A DNA stretch of 6,657 bases from Spirochaetota bacterium. GTDB taxonomy: Bacteria; Spirochaetota; Spirochaetia; Treponematales; Breznakiellaceae. The translations under genes and the position numbers were made by a program. Of the stretch, positions 1 through 6,113 are shown in pieces (position 1 is the first letter of the stretch; every line of letters begins with the position of its first letter). Below the pieces are notes generated by a model. It made no database searches. It saw only the letters and a program-made list of their open reading frames with translations, and was not told the DNA's origin. The stretch is taken from the NCBI GenBank assembly GCA_023406985.1, contig JAEXTK010000090.1, positions 1-6,657 on the forward strand. Direction: 5' to 3'.

Positions 1-2
1 CA

Positions 3-17
3 CCCCCCCCCCCCCCC
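3..17. repeat. Poly-C homopolymer tract (C15)
   Basis: Fifteen consecutive C residues lie at the left edge and run straight into alternating G and C blocks. The tract is outside any gene I can support and about 180 bp upstream of the typA start. Tracts like this can slip during replication, and in some bacteria they mediate phase variation. They are also typical places for assemblies to break or be miscounted, so the exact length should not be trusted. Confidence 0.8.
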
Positions 18-69
18 GGGCCCCGGGCCCGGGGCGCCCGGCCCTCCCTGCCCTTCCGACGCAACCGCC

Positions 70-121
70 GGCCCGCGGAGAGTCCGGGGCATCCGGCCGC
101 GGGCCCGCGGCGGCCGCGGGC
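70..121. repeat. Nested GC-rich inverted repeats upstream of typA
   Basis: The octamer GCCCGCGG occurs at 71-78 and 103-110, and its reverse complement CCGCGGGC at 97-104 and 114-121. Three mutually exclusive stems follow. One is 9 bp, 70-78 with 97-105, around an 18-nt loop. One is a perfect 16-bp palindrome at 96-111. One is an 8-bp stem, 103-110 with 114-121, around a 3-nt loop. No T-run follows on either strand, so a standard intrinsic terminator is not supported. The array could be the 3' end structure of an unseen upstream gene, a REP-like element, or chance in very GC-rich DNA. Confidence 0.6.
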
Positions 122-123
122 GC

Positions 124-152
124 TAGGCAGACGGCGCCGATATCGCTATGCT
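124..152 (+). promoter_or_regulatory. Possible sigma-70-type promoter for typA
   Basis: TAGGCA at 124-129 matches the TTGACA -35 consensus at four of six positions. TATGCT at 147-152 matches the TATAAT -10 consensus at four of six. The spacer is the ideal 17 bp. Transcription would begin near 159 and leave a leader of about 38 nt before the TTG start at 197. Both boxes are imperfect, so this is a candidate only. Confidence 0.35.
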
Positions 153-196
153 GCCCTCCATCCCCACTCCCTCCAAAGAGAAATCAGGTCAACCCA

Positions 197-2107
197 TTGA
201 TTCGTACCGACGCTTCCAACGCTTCCATCCGTAATATCGCCATCATCGCCCATGTCGACCACGGCAAGACGACGCTCGTGGACGCCATGTTCGCCCAGTC
301 GGGCATGTTCCGCGCAGGCCAGGACGTCCCCGAGCGCCTCATGGACAGCATGGACCTGGAGCGGGAACGCGGCATCACGATCGCCGCGAAGAACTGCTCG
401 GTGATCTGGAAGGGCGTCAAGATCAACATCCTGGACACGCCCGGCCACGCCGACTTCGGCGGGGAGGTCGAGCGCGCGCTCTCCATGGTGGACGGCGTCA
501 TCCTCCTCGTGGACGCCTCGGAAGGTCCGCTGCCCCAGACCCGCTTCGTCCTGAACAAGGCCCTGTCCCTCGGCCATCCGGTCATCGTCGTCATCAACAA
601 GATTGACCGCCCCGACGCCCGGCCCGCGGAGGTGCTGAGCGATGTCTACGACCTCTTCATCGACTTGGGCGCCGACGACGCGCAGCTGGAATTCCCGGTC
701 CTCTACGCCGTCGGCAAGGCGGGCGTGGCCCGGCCTACCCTGGAAGGCTCCGGCGGGCCGGACGGCGGTGACCTGTCCCCCCTCTTCGACGCGATCCTCG
801 CCTCCCTCCCCGCCCCCGCCTACGTTCAGGCCGAACCCTTCCAGATGCTCGTTTCCGACCTCTCCTACTCCGACTACTTCGGCCGCCAGGCCATCGGCAA
901 GGTCGTGAACGGCCGCGCGCGCTCCAAGGACAGCCTCCTCTGCATCGGCGAAGGGGACGCGCGGAGGAATCTCAACGTCTCCAAGCTCCAGACCTACGAG
1001 GGCGTCAAGCTCGCGGACGCCGAGAGCGCCGAGCCGGGCGACATCATCGTCCTCTCCGGCATAGAGGACGTGAAGATCGGCGACACCATCTGTACGCGGG
1101 ACGCGCCCAAGGCCTTGCCGCGTCTCCTCATCGATGAGCCCACGGTCTCCATGCGCTTCTTCGTGAACACCTCGCCGCTCTCCGGCTCCGAGGGCAAGAA
1201 CGTCACGTCGCTCAAGCTCCTGGAGCGCCTCCGCAAGGAGACGCTCAAGAACGTCTCCCTCCAGGTGGAGGAGGCGAACGTCGGCGGCGGTTTCACGGTG
1301 CGCGGCCGCGGCGAGTTCCAGATGGTCATCCTCATCGAAACGCTCCGGCGGGAAGGCTACGAGATCTGCGTGAGCCGGCCCGAGGTCATCTTCAAACAGG
1401 CGAACGGCATGAAGCTGGAACCCATCGAGCACGTCTACGTGGATTGCGCCGACGTCTTCGCGGGCGTCGTCACCGACAAGCTCTCCTCCCGCAAGGGCCG
1501 CATGCTGACCTACGCGGCCCACGACGGCGGGCGCGTCCACCTGGAATTCTCCGTCCCTTCCCGCTCGCTCATCGGCTACCGGGACGCCTTCCTGACCGAT
1601 ACGAAGGGGACGGGGCTCATGAACTCGTACCTCTCCGGGTATGAGGAATACCGCGGCGACCTGAACGAATACGCGAACGGCTTCATGGTAGCGGACCGGA
1701 GCGGAAAGGCGGTCACCTACGGCCTCTTCCACTTGGAGCCGCGCGGCCGCCTCTTCATCGTTCCCGGCGATCAAGTCTACGAGGGCATGATCGTCGGCGA
1801 GCACAACCTGGAATTCGACCTGGTCGTGAACCCCTGCAAGGAAAAGAAGCTGTCCAACATGCGGTCGGTCCTCAAGGACGAGGCCCTCACGCTGACCCCG
1901 ATCCAGCCCATGACCCTGGAGCGCGCCATCCTCCTCCTCCACGAGGACGAGATGGTGGAGGTGACGCCCGCCTCCATCCGCCTGCGCAAGGTCATCCTGA
2001 GCGCGCTGGACCGCAAGACCACCCTACGCGACAAGCGTTCGAGTTCCGTACCCGCGGGCGCGGACACCGGCTCGGGCTCGGAAGCCGCCGAATCGCCCTC
2101 CCCCTGA
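197..2107 (+). CDS. typA: TypA/BipA ribosome-binding translational GTPase
   Basis: This is a 636-residue translational GTPase of the TypA/BipA family, a cytoplasmic EF-G-like protein that binds 70S ribosomes and helps ribosome assembly and stress adaptation. The G domain shows G1 AHVDHGKT (18-25), G2 RERGIT (56-61), G3 DTPGH (80-84) and G4 NKID (134-137). A beta-barrel domain II (about 213-300) and EF-G-like domains follow, with the TypA signatures SRPEVI (393-398) and GEHN (534-537). The C-terminal domain carries NPCKEKKLSNMR (545-556) and VEVTPASIRLRK (587-598). The TTG start is forced: the next in-frame ATG (residue 31) would remove G1, and I found no in-frame ATG or GTG in the stretch upstream (119-196). 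A weak AGG Shine-Dalgarno lies at 186-188. Length slightly exceeds the usual 600-615 residues because of a Ser/Ala/Gly-rich tail after about 614. GEFQM (372-376) replaces the commoner GELHL. Confidence 0.97.
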   Translation: MIRTDASNASIRNIAIIAHVDHGKTTLVDAMFAQSGMFRAGQDVPERLMDSMDLERERGITIAAKNCSVIWKGVKINILDTPGHADFGGEVERALSMVDGVILLVDASEGPLPQTRFVLNKALSLGHPVIVVINKIDRPDARPAEVLSDVYDLFIDLGADDAQLEFPVLYAVGKAGVARPTLEGSGGPDGGDLSPLFDAILASLPAPAYVQAEPFQMLVSDLSYSDYFGRQAIGKVVNGRARSKDSLLCIGEGDARRNLNVSKLQTYEGVKLADAESAEPGDIIVLSGIEDVKIGDTICTRDAPKALPRLLIDEPTVSMRFFVNTSPLSGSEGKNVTSLKLLERLRKETLKNVSLQVEEANVGGGFTVRGRGEFQMVILIETLRREGYEICVSRPEVIFKQANGMKLEPIEHVYVDCADVFAGVVTDKLSSRKGRMLTYAAHDGGRVHLEFSVPSRSLIGYRDAFLTDTKGTGLMNSYLSGYEEYRGDLNEYANGFMVADRSGKAVTYGLFHLEPRGRLFIVPGDQVYEGMIVGEHNLEFDLVVNPCKEKKLSNMRSVLKDEALTLTPIQPMTLERAILLLHEDEMVEVTPASIRLRKVILSALDRKTTLRDKRSSSVPAGADTGSGSEAAESPSP

Positions 2108-2139
2108 GCCGCCGACGCACCGGCCGACTAAGCGGGCTC

Positions 2140-2190
2140 GACCGTCCGAGCCGGCGCGGCTGAAAGCGCCTGCCGGACCGTCCGAGCCGG
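2140..2190. repeat. Direct repeat of a 15-mer in the convergent gap
   Basis: The 15-mer GACCGTCCGAGCCGG occurs at 2140-2154 and again at 2176-2190, a period of 36 bp. The first copy also takes part in an inverted repeat, GGCTCG (2135-2140) with CGAGCC (2147-2152) around a 6-nt loop. It sits between the convergent 3' ends of typA and the diguanylate cyclase gene, where both transcripts must end. No T-run follows on either strand. Function is unknown: it could assist termination, be a protein-binding site, or be a remnant duplication. Confidence 0.6.
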
Positions 2191-2226
2191 GCCGGCCGGT
2201 ATCGATCGGGACTCGATCCGCGCGCG

Positions 2227-2240
2227 GGGCGCGGGCGCCC
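2227..2240. terminator. GC hairpin between convergent genes, possible terminator
   Basis: GGGCG (2227-2231) pairs with CGCCC (2236-2240) around a 4-nt loop. It may be enclosed by a second stem of CGCGCG (2221-2226) with CGCGCG (2248-2253). The position between two convergent stop codons suits a bidirectional terminator. However, there is no U-tract on either strand, and stems of this kind arise easily by chance in such GC-rich sequence. The rest of the 195-bp gap holds a 10-bp palindrome, AACCGCGGTT (2271-2280), and no gene that I can support. Confidence 0.2.
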
Positions 2241-2302
2241 ACGGCGGCGCGCGATGATCGACTTCCGAGAAACCGCGGTTCGGCTTCCCGCCGTCTTCCC
2301 TG

Positions 2303-3463
2303 TTAGGCCTTCCGGTGGAACGCCCCGGACATGGCCGATGAGCCTTCCACGCGATTTCGGCCCTTCCGCTTCGCGGCGTAAAGCGCCTCGTCTATGCGGG
2401 CGAGCGCCGCGTCCAGGCTTTCGCCGTCGGAGAGGTTACCGACGCCGATGCTGATCGTGATCGGCCGGGGTATCTCCTCGAAGGCGGACTCGGCGACGAT
2501 GCCGCGCAATTTTTCCGCGATGCGGAGGGCGTTCTCCCCGTTGGTCCGCGGCAAGAGGACGAGGAATTCCTCGCCGCCGATGCGCGCCACGATGTCCGAA
2601 TCCCGGATATTCTGCGTGACGATCTCCACGAGCCGCTTGAGGACCGCGTCGCCCCGCTGGTGCCCGAACGTGTCGTTCACGCTCTTGAAGCGGTCGATAT
2701 CGAACATGAGGATCGAGGTATAGTCCCCGTAGCGGTTGAAGGACGTCACCTGCTTCTGGAGGAATTCCTCAAGGAAGAGACGGTTGTAGGCGCCGGTCAG
2801 CGGATCGCGGATCATGATGGCCTTGAGTTCGCGGTTCCGCTCCTCCAGCTTAAGCGACAGGACCTGCATCCTGACCCGCGCGTATTGCATATAGAGCCCG
2901 AAGAAGAAGCTGATCGCGGCGACGAAGGCCATGGTGATCAGGGTCCCCGGACTCGCGATATCGGCGAGGAATATCCGGTAGAGGATCAGGAAGAGGACGA
3001 AGCCCCACGCTTGCACGAGGGCGTAGGCCCAAACGACCGAGCTCAACATCGTGCTGATGCCCATGGAGGCGACGAAGGCCGCGGTGATGCTCTTGAACGT
3101 GATGTAGTCGAATACCGTATACACGATGCCGAGGCTGACGATCGCCACGGAGAAAAACACCGCGCCGCAATTGACGAGCCGGGAGGCGGTCGCCTGTTTG
3201 AATTTTTGGGCGATGGAGAAGAAAAGCGCGATGCAGAGGGCGATCGCGACCCCGCACGAGTGAAGGACGGTGTAGGCCCCGCGCAGCCAGGGGAATTTGA
3301 CCGGGGTCGGGAAATAGAGGTTCTGATAAAAAAAGACGCCGCACGTCAGGAACAGCAAGACCGACAGGATCCGGAAATTGACGAAATTATGCTTCCCCCG
3401 GAATTCCTTGAGTTCTTCCCGGTATACGCGCCAGTCGTTTTCCCAGCGAAACGGTATTTTCAT
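2303..3463 (-). CDS. Membrane-bound diguanylate cyclase (GGDEF domain)
   Basis: This 386-residue inner-membrane enzyme should make cyclic di-GMP from two GTP. About six hydrophobic segments (near residues 31-49, 66-84, 96-116, 125-145, 148-167 and 174-195) form an N-terminal membrane module that I do not recognise. A short helical linker (about 198-216) leads to the GGDEF domain, with DPLTGAYNR (220-228), metal-binding FDID (254-257), the active site GGEEF (296-300), and SIGVG (338-342). RDSD (287-290), five residues before GGEEF, is an intact RxxD inhibitory site, so product inhibition is expected. The ATG at 3463 is chosen because GGAG lies 5 nt upstream (3469-3472). A TTG at 3493 would add ten residues but has no ribosome binding site. 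It lies 118 bp downstream of the histidine kinase gene, so co-transcription is possible but not certain. Confidence 0.93.
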   Translation of the reverse strand: MKIPFRWENDWRVYREELKEFRGKHNFVNFRILSVLLFLTCGVFFYQNLYFPTPVKFPWLRGAYTVLHSCGVAIALCIALFFSIAQKFKQATASRLVNCGAVFFSVAIVSLGIVYTVFDYITFKSITAAFVASMGISTMLSSVVWAYALVQAWGFVLFLILYRIFLADIASPGTLITMAFVAAISFFFGLYMQYARVRMQVLSLKLEERNRELKAIMIRDPLTGAYNRLFLEEFLQKQVTSFNRYGDYTSILMFDIDRFKSVNDTFGHQRGDAVLKRLVEIVTQNIRDSDIVARIGGEEFLVLLPRTNGENALRIAEKLRGIVAESAFEEIPRPITISIGVGNLSDGESLDAALARIDEALYAAKRKGRNRVEGSSAMSGAFHRKA

Positions 3464-3575
3464 ATGCTCTCCGAGGTCCCCTATCCCCGCCAAGATTAGG
3501 ACATGCGCCCGTACCGCGCAAGCCGGCCCGGACCGCGCGCGGCGGTAGTGATGGGGAAAAGAGGTCCGGAGAAGG

Positions 3576-3590
3576 CCGCGCTCAGCGCGG
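3576..3590 (-). other. Hairpin enclosing the histidine kinase stop codon
   Basis: A perfect 6-bp stem (3576-3581 with 3585-3590) has a 3-nt loop that is exactly the TGA stop codon of the kinase gene. Downstream in the minus-strand sense, the next 20 or so bases are pyrimidine-rich, including a TTTT within CCTCTTTTCCCC. The U-rich part is not adjacent to the stem, so this is at best a weak terminator or attenuator between the kinase and cyclase genes. Confidence 0.3.
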
Positions 3591-5234
3591 GAAGGAAAGG
3601 ACTACCCGGGTGCCGCCTTCGCGTTCGATGCGGACCGCCCCGTCGATCTGTTCGGCCAGAGCCCCCACGAGCGTCAACCCGAACCCCGTGGAGCCGGCGA
3701 AGTCGACGGAAGACGGGCAGCCGACGCCGTTGTCCTGGACGGTGACCGACACGAGTCCTTCCGCCTCGGTGACCGCCCCGAGGATCCGCTTCTCCTCCCT
3801 ACCGACGAAGGCGTACTTCATGGCATGGGTCAAAAGCTCGTTGATGATGATGCCGAGCGGCTGCGCCTGCCTGACGTCCAGGACCACGTCGTCGATCCGC
3901 TTCTCCACCTGCACCCGGCCGGCGTCGGGGAAGAGGGCGATGATCTCGTCGATGAGCGGGGGGAGGTAGGTCCGCATGGAGATATCGGAGAACCGGGCGG
4001 TCTTGTAGAGCGTGTCGTAGAGCCGGCCCATGCTGAGGAGGCGATTCTTCGCGTCCTCCAGGGCCGCGGAGGCCGCGGTATCCTGGAGCGTCGCGGCCTG
4101 GAGGGAGAGCATGCTGTGGATCGTGCCCATGTTGTTCTTGATGCGGTGGTGGACTTCCTTGAGGAGCAGATCCTTCTCCGCGAGGAGCCTCCGCACCTCC
4201 TCGGTGGCCAATTTCCGGTCCGTGACGTCGTGGACCACGCCGACCACGTGAGGGCTCCCATCGATCTGCAGGATGCGGCCCGACACGACTCCGAAGAATC
4301 GGCTCCCGTCCTTACGGCGGAAACCGAATTCCCGGTCCTCCACGACCCCGCCCTCGCGGAGTTCGGACGTGAACAGGCGTAGGGCGTCGACCGAATCCCA
4401 AATGTCGGCGACCCCTTTCGGCTTCCCGATCACCTCGTCGCGGTCATAGCCGGTCATGGCCAGGAAACCGGCGTTGACGTCCACGATCGCGCCGTCCGCG
4501 AGGCGGACGAGCGCCTTGGCGTCCGGACTCATATTGAAGATGAGGCGGAGCTTTTCCCGCTCATCTCGATTCGCCGCGTTGAGCCGCTGATTCACCATGA
4601 TGATGAATCCGAAGGTCCACAGGGTGCTGCCGAGAAGCGGGACCAGGAAGGCGAGCGAGCGAAAGGCATTGGTATAGTACGCCGCGTCGGCGGAGACCGG
4701 CGGCAGGACGAGGACCGTCGCGGCCAAGAAACCTTGGATAGCCGAATAGGCGAGAAAGACCGAGCCGAGGAAGACCGCGGAGCCGAAGAACGGCCGTCGC
4801 CTGCCGCGGAGGACCGTCGCGGCGAGTACGGCGAACAATAGGGCGGAACTCGCGAACACGAGGAAGGCTCGCTCGACGTTGCCCCTGGCGACGATGAAGA
4901 CGAGGTACGGGACCAGGAACGCCGCGTATAGCGCGGCAAAGATGCGCGGATGGGCTTTCAGGCCCAGGAAACGGGCGAGGCCGAGGTAGAGGCAGATCTG
5001 GCCGGCCAGTATCAGGGGATTGCCCGCGATCGCGAGGAACCGGAAACCGAGGGTCGGACTATTGATGGTGAGCAGGAGGAGGAACCCCGCCGCCTGGAGG
5101 AAGGTGCCGAGCAGCCATCGGCCCAGCCCATCGAACGCCTCGTTCACGCGGTACTGGAGAAACACGGCGATGGTTTGAACCGTAAAAAGCAGGCCGCAGA
5201 CGAAAACGAGGGTCGCTATGTCTAATGTTACCAA
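3582..5234 (-). CDS. Seven-TM PAS sensor histidine kinase, HisKA_2 type
   Basis: This is a 550-residue membrane sensor kinase. Seven hydrophobic segments (about 6-28, 38-57, 67-89, 98-116, 121-142, 150-175 and 192-214) form a sensor module of a kind I also recall at the front of GGDEF proteins, with LDIATL near the start, YRVN at 28-31 and GLARFLG at 85-91. A PAS domain spans about 226-345 and may bind a ligand or cofactor. The HisKA_2 dimerisation domain has EVHHRIKNNM (360-369), with H363 the likely phosphoacceptor. The ATPase domain has NELL (466-469), DNGVG (501-505) and GFGL (517-520). Oddly, the conserved Asn of the N-box is His at 470. The TTG start has GGAAGG 7 nt upstream (5242-5247), and an in-frame stop at 5268-5270 limits any upstream start. 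It begins 33 bp after the methyltransferase gene, so the two are probably one transcript. No response regulator is in view. Confidence 0.92.
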   Translation of the reverse strand: MVTLDIATLVFVCGLLFTVQTIAVFLQYRVNEAFDGLGRWLLGTFLQAAGFLLLLTINSPTLGFRFLAIAGNPLILAGQICLYLGLARFLGLKAHPRIFAALYAAFLVPYLVFIVARGNVERAFLVFASSALLFAVLAATVLRGRRRPFFGSAVFLGSVFLAYSAIQGFLAATVLVLPPVSADAAYYTNAFRSLAFLVPLLGSTLWTFGFIIMVNQRLNAANRDEREKLRLIFNMSPDAKALVRLADGAIVDVNAGFLAMTGYDRDEVIGKPKGVADIWDSVDALRLFTSELREGGVVEDREFGFRRKDGSRFFGVVSGRILQIDGSPHVVGVVHDVTDRKLATEEVRRLLAEKDLLLKEVHHRIKNNMGTIHSMLSLQAATLQDTAASAALEDAKNRLLSMGRLYDTLYKTARFSDISMRTYLPPLIDEIIALFPDAGRVQVEKRIDDVVLDVRQAQPLGIIINELLTHAMKYAFVGREEKRILGAVTEAEGLVSVTVQDNGVGCPSSVDFAGSTGFGLTLVGALAEQIDGAVRIEREGGTRVVLSFPR

Positions 5235-5241
5235 TTCTCCG

Positions 5242-5247
5242 CCTTCC
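5242..5247 (-). promoter_or_regulatory. Shine-Dalgarno deciding the TTG start of the histidine kinase
   Basis: GGAAGG lies 7 nt upstream of TTG at 5234 on the minus strand and supports this rare start codon. The only other reading of this leader, GGAG at 5237-5240, is just 2 nt from the TTG and too close. No ATG or GTG lies in frame between this site and the in-frame stop at 5268-5270. Confidence 0.6.
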
Positions 5248-5267
5248 GCCCTGCCGCAGTAGCCGGA

Positions 5268-5954
5268 CTATTTGGCTCTAGAATACTCCAAAGTTCGGAA
5301 TCCGTCGCCCCCTTCCCTTTCCATGACCAGGATGAAGAGCGAATAATCCACGTAGCGGCCGGCGATCATGCGCGTATCGGAAAAGAAGACGGTGCGGTAC
5401 CGTTCCTTGAAGCCGATGCCGCCGAACTGAGCCGAGAGCCGCTCGGGATCGAAGCCGTGGTGCCCGTCGAAGTCCGGCTCGTTCCGATGGTAGGCTCCGT
5501 CGTCGCTCGTGAGGTCCACGATGCAGACGCGGCCTCCGGCCGCGAGCAGGTCGAAGAACCGACGGGCCGCACCGTCCACGTCCGCCGTGTGGTGGAGGGC
5601 CATGGAGCCCACGATGCATTCGTAGCCGCCGAGCTCGAGCTCAGCGGAAAACAGGTCGTCCTCCACCACGCACTTCCGGCCGAGGTCGAGCAGGCGGATC
5701 TTTTCCCTCAAAACCTCCCGCATCCCGCTCGAAGAGTCGATGAAGGTCAACGAGCCGACGTCCCCCGCCAGGTTGAGGCCCACGAGCCCCGTGCCGGAGC
5801 CGAACTCGAGCATGCGGGCCCGACCGCCGATCGGCACCCAGATCCGAATCTCGTCGGCAACGGCCCGGGCCCGTTCGATCCGGTAGTCCGTGTCCCAGTT
5901 CCGCGCGAGATCGTCGAACATCGATGCGGCCTTCGCCGGCGTATCGTTCCCCAT
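5268..5954 (-). CDS. Class I SAM-dependent methyltransferase, substrate unknown
   Basis: This 228-residue soluble Rossmann-fold enzyme resembles the broad UbiE/Methyltransf_11 group and should transfer a methyl group from S-adenosylmethionine to an unknown acceptor. Motif I is LEFGSGTG (49-56), the SAM glycine-rich loop. The acidic residue after strand beta-2 is D73 in FIDSS. SMALHH (117-122) is the beta-4 region, and LLAAGGRVCIVD (136-147) is the usual beta-5 turn. HHGF (165-168) and a hydrophobic C-terminal strand (205-211) complete the fold. No membrane segment or signal peptide is visible. The ATG at 5954 has AGGGGA 9 nt upstream. A second ATG at residue 12, preceded by AAGG, is possible and would keep the whole fold. 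It is the promoter-proximal gene of the minus-strand cluster. Specificity cannot be called; small-molecule, quinone or protein substrates all remain open. Confidence 0.9.
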   Translation of the reverse strand: MGNDTPAKAASMFDDLARNWDTDYRIERARAVADEIRIWVPIGGRARMLEFGSGTGLVGLNLAGDVGSLTFIDSSSGMREVLREKIRLLDLGRKCVVEDDLFSAELELGGYECIVGSMALHHTADVDGAARRFFDLLAAGGRVCIVDLTSDDGAYHRNEPDFDGHHGFDPERLSAQFGGIGFKERYRTVFFSDTRMIAGRYVDYSLFILVMEREGGDGFRTLEYSRAK

Positions 5955-5985
5955 CAGCCCGGTCCCCTGAGTGAAGTATTTCCGG

Positions 5986-5991
5986 AGTATA
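5986..5991 (-). promoter_or_regulatory. Possible -10 element for the minus-strand cluster
   Basis: TATACT on the minus strand matches TATAAT at five of six positions and lies 31 bp upstream of the methyltransferase ATG. That would give a 5' leader of about 25 nt containing the AGGGGA ribosome binding site. The -35 region is poor: the hexamers at 16-18 bp spacing share only about two bases with TTGACA. An activator or alternative sigma factor might be needed, or the match may be chance. Confidence 0.35.
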
Positions 5992-6098
5992 CGCCCGCGG
6001 AGCGATTTCCCGAAAGGTGCGGAGGGCGTGTCGAATTTCCTCTCCGCCCATCGACTGGTACGCGAGAACGCGGGAACGCCCCGGATCGGGCGGACGCG

Positions 6099-6107
6099 AG
6101 GAGGAGG
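6099..6107 (+). promoter_or_regulatory. Strong double Shine-Dalgarno of the partial right-edge gene
   Basis: Two overlapping AGGAGG hexamers (6099-6104 and 6102-6107) precede the ATG at 6114 by 6 nt from the nearer copy. This is the best ribosome binding site in the window. It decides both the strand and the start of the partial gene at the right edge. I saw no convincing plus-strand promoter between 5955 and 6098. That stretch has an imperfect tandem 8-mer (6062-6069 and 6070-6077) and a 5-bp hairpin (6077-6092). Confidence 0.7.
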
Positions 6108-6113
6108 ATCGAT

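Noticed and set aside
1..140. CRISPR array, tRNA or rRNA fragment in the repetitive left edge.
   Set aside because: The repeats are short, inverted and irregularly spaced. There is no spacer pattern, no cloverleaf and no rRNA-like sequence.
146..1942. Long minus-strand open frame antisense to typA (598 codons).
   Set aside because: It lies wholly opposite typA, whose family is certain. The product is Asp/Glu/Val/Gly/Arg-rich with no domain, as expected from the reverse reading of GC-rich codons.
2108..2302. A standard rho-independent terminator for typA or the cyclase gene.
   Set aside because: GC hairpins are present but none is followed by a run of T on the relevant strand, so only a low-confidence candidate is listed.
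3464..3493. TTG start at 3493 for the diguanylate cyclase, adding ten residues.
   Set aside because: There is no Shine-Dalgarno upstream of it, whereas the ATG at 3463 has GGAG 5 nt away and starts a natural MKIPFRW N-terminus.
2660..3499. Plus-strand open frame antisense to the diguanylate cyclase gene (279 codons).
   Set aside because: It is highly charged, has no recognisable fold, and mirrors a gene with clear GGDEF and transmembrane features.
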